Of a stretch of DNA of 64,000 nucleotides, positions 36,433-44,815 are shown piece after piece (position 1 is the stretch's first letter; every line of letters begins with the position of its first letter). Where the stretch lies: contig NZ_CP096659.1 in assembly GCF_023238205.1 (NCBI RefSeq), forward strand, positions 1,302,001 through 1,366,000, read 5' to 3'. Both the position numbers and the translations under genes were made by a program. Under the pieces are notes generated by a model. The model was given only the letters and a program-made list of their open reading frames with translations, searched no databases and had not been told where the DNA came from. The DNA is from Halorussus limi. Lineage in GTDB: Archaea > Halobacteriota > Halobacteria > Halobacteriales > Haladaptataceae.

Positions 36433-37644
36433 CTACGCCAGCACCTCCACGTCGAACCCCTCCTCGCGGAGCGCCGAGAGCAGGGACTCGACGTGGTCCG
36501 GGCCGCGGGTTTCGAGGTCCAGTTCGACCTCCGCGGCGTTCATCGCGATGTCGCGGGAGGTCCGGTCGTGCTGGATGCCGTAGATGTTCGCCTGTCGCTC
36601 GGAGATGACGTCGATGAGGTCGTCGAGCGCACCCGGTCGGTCCTTCAGGACCGTCCGGACTTTGACGTACCGTCCGGTCTCGACCAGTCCGCGCATAACG
36701 ACCGTCGTGAGGGTATTCATGTCGATGTTACCGCCAGAGAGGACGGGGACGACGATCTCGTCCTCGTCGTACTCGATGGCACCCGACAGCAGCGCCGCCA
36801 GCGCCACCGCGCCAGCGCCCTCCACGAGCGTCTTCGCGCGTTCGAGCAGGTGCGTGACCGCCACGGCGATTTCGGAGTCCGAGACCGTGACGACCTCGTC
36901 CACGCGTTCGTCGATGACCTCGAACGTCTTCCCGCCGACGCTCCGGGTGGCGATGCCGTCCGCGATGGTGTCCACCGAGGAGAGCGTGTGGACCTCGCCT
37001 TTCCGGAGCGACTGGGCCGCACTCGACGCGCCCTCGGCCTGCACGCCGACGACTCTGGCCTCGGGTTTCTGCTCTTTGATGGCAGTCGCGATGCCCGCGA
37101 TTAGCCCGCCGCCGCCGATGGGGACGACCACGGTGTCCAGTTCCGGGAGGTCTTCGACGATTTCGAGACCGATGGTTCCCTGTCCGGCCATCACCATCTC
37201 GTCGTCGAAGGCGTGGACGTAGGTCCGGCCCTGCTCTCGTTCTATCTCGTGGGCCCTCTCGGACGCCTCGTCGTAGTCGTCGCCGTGGAGGACGACCGTC
37301 GCGCCGTAGTCGCGAGTCGCCTTTATCTTCGAGATGGGCGCGTTCTCGGGCATCACGATGGTCGAGTCCACGCCGGTCTTGGTCGCGGCCAGCGCGACGC
37401 CCTGCGCGTGGTTGCCCGCGCTGGCGGTGACGACACCTGCGGCCTTCTCCTCGTCGGTGAGCGTCTCGATGCGGTTGGTCGCGCCCCGGATTTTGAACGA
37501 CCCGGTGCGCTGGAACGTCTCCAGTTTCAGGTGGACCTCCGCGCCGGTCATGTCCGAGAACGTGTGAGAGTAGTCGAGCGGCGTCCGCCGGGCGGTCTCT
37601 TCGACCCGGACCCGCGCGTCGAGAACGTCCGAGAGGTCTATCAT
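36433..37644 (-). CDS. ilvA: threonine ammonia-lyase with ACT domain (copy 2)
   Basis: 403 aa. Schiff-base Lys 51 in GSFKIRGATN, glycine loop GGGGLIAG near 178, and C-terminal ACT domain (VRTVLKDRPGALDDLID) about 325-403. It makes 2-oxobutanoate and ammonia from threonine; serine is a likely second substrate. TATA-like GTTAAAG about 28 bp upstream. It is clearly paralogous to the 22.2-kb copy but diverged, and it is the copy coupled to ridA. Which one is biosynthetic and which catabolic cannot be told from sequence. Confidence 0.92.
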   Translation of the reverse strand: MIDLSDVLDARVRVEETARRTPLDYSHTFSDMTGAEVHLKLETFQRTGSFKIRGATNRIETLTDEEKAAGVVTASAGNHAQGVALAATKTGVDSTIVMPENAPISKIKATRDYGATVVLHGDDYDEASERAHEIEREQGRTYVHAFDDEMVMAGQGTIGLEIVEDLPELDTVVVPIGGGGLIAGIATAIKEQKPEARVVGVQAEGASSAAQSLRKGEVHTLSSVDTIADGIATRSVGGKTFEVIDERVDEVVTVSDSEIAVAVTHLLERAKTLVEGAGAVALAALLSGAIEYDEDEIVVPVLSGGNIDMNTLTTVVMRGLVETGRYVKVRTVLKDRPGALDDLIDVISERQANIYGIQHDRTSRDIAMNAAEVELDLETRGPDHVESLLSALREEGFDVEVLA

Positions 37645-37813
37645 GGCGTAATCTACTCTCGGCGTCTCTTTAACGCTTTTTCACTACGATTTCGACCCGA
37701 CGGGACCGAATACGCCGAAACTGCCGACAGTCACGACTACCGGGGTGGGAACAGGGGGAAAGGGGGAAATGGGCGCGAAGCGTGTGACGCGCAGTTGATT
37801 CGTGTCACGGCAC

Positions 37814-37911
37814 ACACTTAAAGCCCCGGTGGACGGAGTGAAAGTGAAAAACGCAAGATGGCAACGGTTTACCCCGAACGTCTGACGGGCGGCACACGCA
37901 ATTGTCAGACG
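37814..37911 (+). ncRNA. candidate small transcript: orphan promoter plus hairpin
   Basis: CACTTAAAG (about 37814-37822) looks like a TATA box with no gene downstream on the plus strand before a convergent gene ends at 37932. After it come an ATG at 37859 opening 18 codons (MATVYPERLTGGTRNCQT) and a perfect 8-bp inverted repeat CGTCTGAC (37879-37886) / GTCAGACG (37904-37911). The rest of the 37645-37931 gap holds nothing else evident. Confidence 0.35.
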
Positions 37912-37931
37912 TAAAGCTGACGGCCGTTTGC

Positions 37932-38339
37932 TCACTCGCGGGAGCGAACGACGACCTCGTTCTCGCGGACGAAGCGTCGAACTCGCTCGGGAAACGACCC
38001 GGTTCCGGGCCACTCCGCGTCGGCACCGAGAGCCACCGGGTCGCCGACGTAGACGTCGACCTCCGGGTCGCTCTCTGAAGCGTCTCGCGGAACTGATACT
38101 CGGACGTACAGTCCGCTCTCGACCCCTTCGTACGCGTCTATCGCTTCGATTTCCTCCGTGCGGAGGACGCGCCCGGACACCGTTCCGCCCGGCGCGAGCG
38201 TAGGGTACCTCCCATCGACGCGGTGGAGACCGTGGAGGGTCGCCTCGCCGAGAAACTCGTACGTCGAGACGACGCTGGCGACTCGCTCCGGGTCGGTCAG
38301 CGTCCCATAGACGAACAACTGTTTGCTGCACTCGGTCAC
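37932..38339 (-). CDS. gamma-glutamylcyclotransferase-like (AIG2/GGCT fold) protein
   Basis: 135 aa from a GTG at 38339 (VTECSKQLFVYGTLTDPERV). FVYGTL is the diagnostic nucleotide-like loop of the BtrG/GGCT fold; the catalytic Glu is probably in AIDAYEGVESGLYVR. The fold releases 5-oxoproline from gamma-glutamyl amines; the substrate here is unknown. The first codons lie within the left half of the dispersed inverted-repeat element, so the element may have supplied or altered the start. A TTG at 38366 is an alternative start. Confidence 0.75.
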   Translation of the reverse strand: MTECSKQLFVYGTLTDPERVASVVSTYEFLGEATLHGLHRVDGRYPTLAPGGTVSGRVLRTEEIEAIDAYEGVESGLYVRVSVPRDASESDPEVDVYVGDPVALGADAEWPGTGSFPERVRRFVRENEVVVRSRE

Positions 38340-38450
38340 TCGCGTTACTCGTTCCCTCGTTTGCAAAACGTTGATGAAAAGCCTGCTCTCCTCCCTCCGC
38401 TTCGCTCCGGTCGTCGCTTGGCCCGCTCGCTCAGTGCGTTCGCTCGCAGT
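38316..38450. repeat. dispersed CGCTCG-rich inverted-repeat element, copy A
   Basis: Left arm CAACTGTTTGC (38316-38326) and right arm GCAAAACGTTG (38363-38373) match in 9 of 11 inverted positions around a TTCGCTC-type loop; GATGAAAAGCC follows directly. A distal block at 38421-38450 matches copy B (40208-40237) in 26 of 30 bases. This copy covers the GGCT gene start rather than a gene end. Confidence 0.7.
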
Positions 38451-38522
38451 CGGCCGGAGGACCTGTGGCGACCCCCTCGCTCTTCCGATACACTCAAACC
38501 GCCACCGGCGGACGAAAAACGC

Positions 38523-39956
38523 ATGGCCGAGTCCGTCCGCGCTCGCGTGTTGGCGGTCTGGCGGCGCGTCCTCTCGCTCTCGTGGCCCATCATGGCCGAG
38601 CAGACGCTCCGGACGCTGATGCGGACGACCGACATCGTGGTGACGGGCCTGTTCTCGCCCGCCGCGGTCGCGGCGATCGGACTCGCCGACCTGTTCGCCA
38701 GACTCCCGCTCAGAATCGGTCTCGGTCTCGGAAGCGGAGCCATCGCGCTGTCGAGTCAGGACACCGGCGCATCGAAGACGCGCCGAGTCTCAGACGACGA
38801 GGGCGTCGGAGACGCGGAGAGCGACGCTACCGCGAATCGCAACGAGGCCATCACGCAGGCTATCGTCATCGGAATTCTGGCCGGAGTTCCCTTCGTTCTC
38901 TTCGGCCTGTTCGCGGGCGAGGCGGCCATCGCCGCGCTCGGGGCGCCGCCGGACGTCGCCGAGATGGGCGGTACCTACCTCGCGGTCATCTTCGTCACCG
39001 CACCCGCCCGCCACGTCGCGCTCATCGCCGCGCGTTCGCTACAGGGGACCGGCGACACCCGGACGCCGATGTACGTCAACGTCGTCTCCAACCTGTTCAA
39101 CATCCTCGGGACCGTCGCGCTCGGCCTCGGAGTCGGTCCGGTCCCGCGACTCGAAATCCTCGGCGTCGGCATCGCCACCGCGTTCGGAAACCTGCTCACC
39201 GCGGTCGCACTCCTCGCGGCCATCCGCGGTCCGTGGGCCGCCGCCTCGTTCGCCCGGCCCACCGACCCCACCATCGCCAAGCAACTGCTGGAGGTCAGCG
39301 CGCCCAGAATCGCGGAGGGCCTCGCGGCCACCGTCGCGGAGTTCCCCTTCAACGCCATCCTGCTCGCGTTCGGCACCGAGGTCAACGCCGCCTACCAGAT
39401 CGGCAGGCGGATGCACCAACAGGTCACGAGTCCTCTCTCGCGGGGCTACCATGTCGCCGCCAGCGTCATTGTCGGGCAGTCGCTCGGCGAAGGCCACCCG
39501 GACCGCGCCCGGTTCGAAGGGTGGGCGAGTTCGGCGCTCGGTCTCGTGACGGTCGGAACTATCGGCATCCTGCTGTTCTTCGGTGCAGAGTGGTTCGTCC
39601 GCCTGTTCACCGACGACCCCGCGACCCTCGAATACGCCGCGGACTTCGCCCGCGTCTACGGTCTCGTCTCGCCGTTCCTCGTCCTCTACGTCGTCCTCTC
39701 GGGGGCCTTGCAGGGCGGGAGCGACACCCGGACGCCCTTCGTCGCCCGCACCACGGGAATGTTCGGCTTCATGGTCGGCTTCTCGTGGCTGTTCGGCGTC
39801 TACCTCGGGTTCGGCGTCGAGGGGGTCTACGCGGGCATCTTCCTGTACTTCGTCTGGGCGCTTCTCGTGGTCGCGGCCGGGTTCCGCTGGGGCGGGTGGG
39901 CCGGGAAGGCGGCCGCGATGATGGAGGAGCGGGGGAGCGTCGAAGAAGCGTCGTGA
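38523..39956 (+). CDS. MATE family efflux transporter
   Basis: 477 aa from ATG 38523; longer upstream extensions run through the dispersed element and are rejected. Twelve hydrophobic helices, first-half signature LSWPIMAEQTLRTLMRTTD and the typical QGTGDTRTPMYVN motif after helix 6, with its second-half equivalent QGGSDTRTPFVAR. Na+- or H+-driven multidrug or metabolite export. Only distantly like the MATE gene at 14.2 kb. Confidence 0.9.
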   Translation: MAESVRARVLAVWRRVLSLSWPIMAEQTLRTLMRTTDIVVTGLFSPAAVAAIGLADLFARLPLRIGLGLGSGAIALSSQDTGASKTRRVSDDEGVGDAESDATANRNEAITQAIVIGILAGVPFVLFGLFAGEAAIAALGAPPDVAEMGGTYLAVIFVTAPARHVALIAARSLQGTGDTRTPMYVNVVSNLFNILGTVALGLGVGPVPRLEILGVGIATAFGNLLTAVALLAAIRGPWAAASFARPTDPTIAKQLLEVSAPRIAEGLAATVAEFPFNAILLAFGTEVNAAYQIGRRMHQQVTSPLSRGYHVAASVIVGQSLGEGHPDRARFEGWASSALGLVTVGTIGILLFFGAEWFVRLFTDDPATLEYAADFARVYGLVSPFLVLYVVLSGALQGGSDTRTPFVARTTGMFGFMVGFSWLFGVYLGFGVEGVYAGIFLYFVWALLVVAAGFRWGGWAGKAAAMMEERGSVEEAS

Positions 39957-40033
39957 AGAACACCTGATTCGCTCTGGAATACCGGGGTTAGACGACTCGA
40001 AACCCGAAAGAAAAGGAAGCGACCGTTACGACT

Positions 40034-40112
40034 CTACCGCTCGTCGATGGGAACCCACTCTTCCTGCTTCGACCCGGTGTACTTCGCTCGGGGCCGAATC
40101 AGGCGGTCGTCC
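40034..40112 (-). repeat. displaced duplicate of the citrate synthase 3' end
   Basis: 67 bp (40035-40101) are identical to the 3' end of the citrate synthase gene (40254-40320), continuing to about 40112 with two mismatches. It carries its own stop codon (TAG, complement of 40034-40036) in place of TAA and could encode the last ~25 residues (AKYTGSKQEEWVPIDER). It has the same orientation as the gene and lies just past the element. Confidence 0.95.
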
Positions 40113-40253
40113 GCAACCTTTTGCTACGCTCGTCACTCGCTTCGCTCGCTCCTTCGCTGGCAAAAGGTTGATCAAAAGCCGTCGGTCGTCCCGGTGGTCC
40201 TCCCTCGGCCTGCTCGCTCACGTCGTTCGCTCGCAGTACGATTACCCGAGGTT
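40113..40253. repeat. dispersed CGCTCG-rich inverted-repeat element, copy B
   Basis: About 140 bp between the two citrate synthase tails. It has a perfect 11-bp inverted repeat, CAACCTTTTGC (40114-40124) and GCAAAAGGTTG (40160-40170), a 35-nt TTCGCTC-rich loop, GATCAAAAGCC directly after, and a distal CTCGCTCA/TCGTTCGCTCGCAGT block. No start codon or long reading frame. Between them, element plus gene tail form a 219-bp unit. Confidence 0.9.
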
Positions 40254-41392
40254 TACCGCTCGTCGATGGGAACCCACTCTTCCTGCTTCGACCCGGTGTA
40301 CTTCGCTCGGGGCCGAATCAAGCGGTTGTCCTCGTACTGCTCCAACACGTGGCCGATCCAGCCACCGACGCGCGACATGGCGAAGATGGGAGTGTAGAGG
40401 TCGATGGGGATGCCCATCTGGTAGTAGGTCGAGGCCGAGTAGAAGTCCACGTTCGGCGCGAGACCCTTCTCGTTCTGCATGTACTCCTCGATGGCGACCG
40501 ACATCTCGTACCACTTGGTGTCGCCCGCGGCCTCGCCCAACTCCTCGCTCTTCTCGCCGAGAATCTTCGCGCGGGGGTCCTTGACGTTGTAGACGCGGTG
40601 GCCGAAGCCCATGATGCGCTCGCCGCGGTCGAGGGCGTCGTCGACCCACGTCTTGGCGTCCTTGCCGCTCTCGTCCAGTTCCTTCAGCATCTTCATGACG
40701 TTCGCGTTCGCGCCGCCGTGGAGCGGTCCGGCGAGGGTGCCGACCGCGCTCGTGATGGCGCTGTGGAGGTCCGAGAGCGTCGAGGACGTGACCATCGAGG
40801 AGAACGTCGAGGCGTTCAGGCCGTGGTCTGCGTGGAGGACCAGCGCCATGTCGAACGTCTCGGCCAGCACCTCGTCGGGTTCCTCGTCGTTGAGCATGTA
40901 GAGGAAGTTCTCGGCGTGGCCGAGGTCCTCGCGGGGTCCGACCGGGTCGTCGCCGTCGCGGATGCGCTTGAACGCCGCGACGACGGTCGGAATCTTCGCC
41001 GTGATGCGCCGTCCCTTCCGGAGGTTGACCTCGCGGTCGGTCGGGTCGGCATCGGAGTCGTCGGGGTCGTTGGCCGAGAGCATCGACACCGCGGTCCGGA
41101 GCGCGGCCATCGGTTCCTCGTCGGCCTCGGCGAGCTTTCGCACCGTGTCCAGCACGTCCTCGTCGAGTTCTCGCTCGGCGGCCATCGAGGCCGAGAACTC
41201 GTCGAGTTCGTCCCGTGTCGGGAGTTCGCCGTGCCAGAGCAGGTAGAGGACCTCCTCGTAGCTCGCGTTCTGCGCGAGGTCCTCGATTTCGTACCCGCGG
41301 TAGATGAGGCGACCTTCGTCGCCGTTGATGAAGCTAAGTCCTGACTCTGCGACGACGACGCCCTCTAACCCTTTCTTGACCTCTTCTGACAT
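40253..41392 (-). CDS. citZ: citrate synthase
   Basis: 379 aa. Condenses acetyl-CoA and oxaloacetate to citrate at the entry of the citric acid cycle. Catalytic residues appear in HADHGLNAST (His), MGFGHRVYN (His) and NVDFYSA (Asp); GPLHGGANANVMKM is the family signature. The start ATG at 41392 gives MSEEVKKGLEG. The 3' end ends in TAA (40253-40255) and is duplicated beyond the adjacent element, so the gene appears intact but its tail may have been replaced by an element-borne copy. Confidence 0.96.
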   Translation of the reverse strand: MSEEVKKGLEGVVVAESGLSFINGDEGRLIYRGYEIEDLAQNASYEEVLYLLWHGELPTRDELDEFSASMAAERELDEDVLDTVRKLAEADEEPMAALRTAVSMLSANDPDDSDADPTDREVNLRKGRRITAKIPTVVAAFKRIRDGDDPVGPREDLGHAENFLYMLNDEEPDEVLAETFDMALVLHADHGLNASTFSSMVTSSTLSDLHSAITSAVGTLAGPLHGGANANVMKMLKELDESGKDAKTWVDDALDRGERIMGFGHRVYNVKDPRAKILGEKSEELGEAAGDTKWYEMSVAIEEYMQNEKGLAPNVDFYSASTYYQMGIPIDLYTPIFAMSRVGGWIGHVLEQYEDNRLIRPRAKYTGSKQEEWVPIDER

Positions 41393-41507
41393 GCGTTGAA
41401 CTTCTCGGCATGACCGGAAAAGCATTATCTTTCCTTTCTCTTTCGGACCGTTCCCATCCAACGCGTACCGACCAACGTTTTTATCGGGAGACGTACAAGG
41501 TTCCAGC

Positions 41508-42725
41508 ATGGAACCGTCCGGCGGCGAGGTCGAGTACGAACCCGTCAGCGTCAAGCAGGTGCTGTCGGAGATGAAAGACACCGCCGAACTCCTCATCGAC
41601 CTCTCGTTTTCGGCCGTCCTCAACGGGAGCGACGACGTCGCCGCCGAGGTGCTGGACCTCGAAGCCCGGATGGACGTGCTGCAGATGCGCGCCCGGATGA
41701 GCCTCCTGATGGCCGCCAGAACCACCGACGACGCAGAGCAGTTGGCCCCCGTGCTGGGCGTGGTCGGCGCGGCCGAGAAGATAAGCGACGCCGCGGGCGA
41801 CGTGGCCAAGGTCGTCTTGGAGGACATCGGCCTGCCGGACGCGATGCGGGCCGCGCTCCCCGAGGCGGTCGAGACGCTCGTCCGCGCGGAAGTCGCGGAC
41901 GACTCCGCGCTCGCGGGTCAGACCTTGGGCATCCTGAACGTCGAGACCGAGACCGGCGTCCGAATAATCGCCATCCGGCGCGGCGACGACTGGATTACGA
42001 ACCCGGACCGCGACACCGCCCTCGAAGGCGGCGACACCGTCCTGCTCCGGGGTCCGGACGAGGGTATCGCCGACGTCTACCGGCGCGCGACCGGCGACGC
42101 CTACGAACCGCCAGCGCCGCCCGAACCCGGCATCGAGGACCTCGAACGCGCCGTGGACTCCATCGTCCTGATGAAGAACATCAGCGAACTCGCGGTGGAC
42201 TTGGCCTACGGGAGCGTCCTCTTCGACAGCAAGGACGTGGCCGAGGAGGTGGTCGAACTCGAAGCCGAGGTCGACGCCCTCCAGTCGCGGTTCGAGGCGT
42301 GGACGCTCCGCGCTGCCGCCCGCGTGGACGACCCCGTCTCGCTCCGGGGTCTGGTCCACCTCGCCAACGCGACGGAGGTCATCAGCGACGCCGCGGTCGA
42401 AATCAGCGAGGGCGTCCTCCGGGGACTCGGCACCCACCCGGTCGTCGAGCAGGCGGTCCAAGAGAGCGACGAGGTCATCGTCCGCCTGACCGTTGCACCG
42501 GGAAGCGAGTTCGACGGCGTGACGCTGGGCGACCGCGAGGTCAAGACCGAGACCGGGATGCGGGTCATCGCGGTCCGGCGTTCGAGAGGCGGCGAGCGAG
42601 ACTGGGTGATTCAGCCCGGTCCGGAGACGGAACTCCGGGCCGGCGACGTGTTCATCGCCAAGGGCACCCGGTCGGGCGCGGAGCGACTGGCGGAGTTGAC
42701 CGGGTCGGAGTACTCCTCGGAGTGA
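41508..42725 (+). CDS. duplicated PhoU-like / RCK_C (TrkA-C) protein
   Basis: 405 aa made of two repeats. Each has a PhoU-like helical segment (VLSEMKDTAELLIDLSFSAV near 18-37; VLMKNISELAVDLAYGSVLF near 217-236) followed by a TrkA-C beta domain (TGVRIIAIRRGDDW; TGMRVIAVRRSRGGERDW). Such proteins are regulatory parts of potassium channel/transport systems that bind nucleotides; no membrane domain is present, so it must partner a separate channel. GTTTTTATC about 28 bp upstream supports the start. Confidence 0.88.
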   Translation: MEPSGGEVEYEPVSVKQVLSEMKDTAELLIDLSFSAVLNGSDDVAAEVLDLEARMDVLQMRARMSLLMAARTTDDAEQLAPVLGVVGAAEKISDAAGDVAKVVLEDIGLPDAMRAALPEAVETLVRAEVADDSALAGQTLGILNVETETGVRIIAIRRGDDWITNPDRDTALEGGDTVLLRGPDEGIADVYRRATGDAYEPPAPPEPGIEDLERAVDSIVLMKNISELAVDLAYGSVLFDSKDVAEEVVELEAEVDALQSRFEAWTLRAAARVDDPVSLRGLVHLANATEVISDAAVEISEGVLRGLGTHPVVEQAVQESDEVIVRLTVAPGSEFDGVTLGDREVKTETGMRVIAVRRSRGGERDWVIQPGPETELRAGDVFIAKGTRSGAERLAELTGSEYSSE

Positions 42726-42782
42726 AATCGACGCTCACGCCACGAAAACTACGGAACTGATTCGTCCCCTCGAAGTCCCGAC

Positions 42783-43049
42783 TCAATCGAGGTCGGTCTC
42801 GCGCGCCAGACGGTACGCCGAAACCAGCGTCAATACGGTCGTCGCCAGCGCCCCGAGCGACGTGACGAGGACGAACGCCAGCGCCAGGTAGTACGGCATC
42901 GGTTGTCGCGTCCCCGGCAGCACGACGAACACCGCCAGCACCGTCGCGGTGAACAGCAGACTGAATCCGAACCCTCGGACGGCGTTGCGCCGGACGTTCA
43001 GCGCGGCCACGAAGTTCGCTCGCGGCCGCTCGGGGACGCTTTCGGACAC
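42783..43049 (-). CDS. small two-helix membrane protein (DUF7536-like)
   Basis: 88 aa from GTG 43049: VSESVPERPRANFVAALNV then two helices (about 25-45 and 52-76) and a charged end (RLARETDLD). The start was chosen where similarity to this haloarchaeal small-protein type begins; an in-frame upstream extension to 43139 is poorly supported. Function unknown. Confidence 0.65.
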   Translation of the reverse strand: MSESVPERPRANFVAALNVRRNAVRGFGFSLLFTATVLAVFVVLPGTRQPMPYYLALAFVLVTSLGALATTVLTLVSAYRLARETDLD

Positions 43050-43177
43050 GACCGAACGTTGGGACGGCCGGATGAAAGGCGCGTCGGTTGTCGGTCGACT
43101 GGACCGGACAGAACGCGCGAAACTACTGACCGCCGACACCGCTCACCTTTTTGTCCGCTGGCTAACTATCGAACCGC

Positions 43178-43414
43178 ATGGACGAAGACGTGCTGGCGAC
43201 GTGCGGCGGGGCCGTCGTCCTCGCCGCGTTCGGTCTCCTCGCGGCCGGTCCGCTCGGAATGGCCTTCGTCGGCGGATTCCTGCTGGTCCTCAGTATCGCA
43301 CTGTCGGGGGCCGAGGAGGCGAACGACGAGACGCCGACCCGGAACTGTCCGGACTGCGGTGCGGTCGTGGACGGAGAATCGTGCGACTACTGCGGTCGCT
43401 CGCTCTCGGCGTAG
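43178..43414 (+). CDS. membrane-anchored zinc-ribbon protein
   Basis: 78 aa. Hydrophobic region at about 8-44 (two short helices), then a zinc ribbon with CPDC (57-60) and CDYC (69-72) near the C-terminus, ending GRSLSA. Its last 28 bp overlap the end of the convergent MFS gene (43387-43414). Function unknown. Confidence 0.75.
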   Translation: MDEDVLATCGGAVVLAAFGLLAAGPLGMAFVGGFLLVLSIALSGAEEANDETPTRNCPDCGAVVDGESCDYCGRSLSA

Positions 43415-44684
43415 TCGCCCCGCCCGTTGGCCACAGGGGAGACTCGCCGCTCCAGCGACAGCACGCCGACGCCGAGCAAGAGGCTCATCCCGACCAGCGC
43501 GGGCCAGAGCAGGGCCTCGACGCCGTAGTCGAAGAACGCCCCGCCGACGACCGGACCGATTCCGAACCCGAGTCGCTTGGCGACTTCCAGCACCGAGAGC
43601 TGTGACCCGCGCTCCTCGACGGTGCCCACGTCGCTCGCCAGCGCCGTAATCAGCGGCGCGTGCAGAATCTCGCCGACGGTCCGGAGGACGAGAAAGGCCC
43701 CGACGAGGCCGACGCCCAGCAGGAACGGTGCCCCGTGGGCGAGCACGATTGCGACGAAACTCGCGGCCCAGAAGCACGCCGAGAGCGCCAGCCCCCGCGT
43801 CCGCCGCCACGACTGTATCCACGACACGACCGGAAGCTGAAACAGGACGATTACCAGCGGATTCAGCACGTAGAGGGTGCCCAACTGCTCGCTGGTCAGG
43901 CCGAACGCCTGCTCGGCGAACACCGGGACCGTGCTCTGCATCTGGGCGTAGGCGACCGCAAAGCCGACGTTCAGCACCGCGAGCGCCAGAATCGTCGGTT
44001 GCGTGACCGCGCGACTCCACTCCCTCAGGGTCGCGCCGAGCGAGGCGCCGGGATTCGAAGCCGAGTCACCGGTCTCGGCCCGCTCGTCGTCCGCGACTCG
44101 CGGGAGCGCGACCGCCAGCAGAATCGCGACCACGCCGCTGGTCAGGCCGTCGGCGACGAAGACGGCGGTGTGGGCGAACCCGTAGAGGACCCCGCCGACG
44201 ACGAACCCGGACCCGAACCCGGCGTTGCTGGCGACCTTCAGCAGGCCGTAGGCCTGTTCGCGGTCGGCGTCGGGCGTCAAGTCGGCTATCATCGCCTGAC
44301 TCGCCGGCGCGAACAGTCCGGCCGCGAGACCCGCCGCGGCGGCGACCGTGATGAACCCCGGCGCAGTCGTCACGAGCGCGTAGGCCGCGAGCGTCGGGGC
44401 CGACAGCGCCATGCTCGCGACCATCACGGGCTTGCGGCCGTACTGGTCCGACAGGTAGCCCCCGACGAGGGTCCCGCCAGCGGTCGCCACGCTGTTGGCG
44501 AACAGACCGGTCCCGACCAGCGTGAACGCGATGCCGACCTCGCCGTAGAAGTAGAGGGTGGCGAACGGGTAGACGATGCGTAGACGATGCCCGACCCGAG
44601 GACGTTGACGAACCGCGCCGCCGCCACGACGAAGACCGCGCGGTCGAACCCCCGGAGGTCGGACAGGGAGGCGCGAAACGACAT
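43387..44684 (-). pseudogene. MFS transporter disrupted by an 11-bp tandem duplication
   Basis: Major facilitator superfamily transporter of 428 aa if repaired. The N-terminus (MSFRASLSDLRGFDRAVFVV) is in one frame up to GSGIVY; the rest (PFATLYFYGEVGIAFTLVG onward, including GGYLSDQYGRKPVM) is in another. The break falls exactly at two tandem copies of GTAGACGATGC (44569-44579, 44580-44590); deleting one copy restores GSGIVYPFATLY in frame. It is either a recent inactivating slippage event, a reversible phase switch, or a sequencing/assembly artefact. Convergently overlaps the zinc-ribbon gene at its 3' end. Confidence 0.88.
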
Positions 44685-44815
44685 CCGCTCGTCGGTATTC
44701 TCGGCCGAGTGAAAGGGGTTCGGGAAGCGGGGCCGGCCTGCCGGTACGGCGAACCGCTCCGACCGCTGGCGCTGCGTTTTTGTCTCGTTTCCCGGTAGTG
44801 ACTCCACGGAGAGAC

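Noticed and set aside
40034-40331. Assembly-type duplication of the citrate synthase tail
   Set aside because: The two copies are separated by a specific element, differ at the stop codon and beyond 40101, and a parallel case exists after tiaS.
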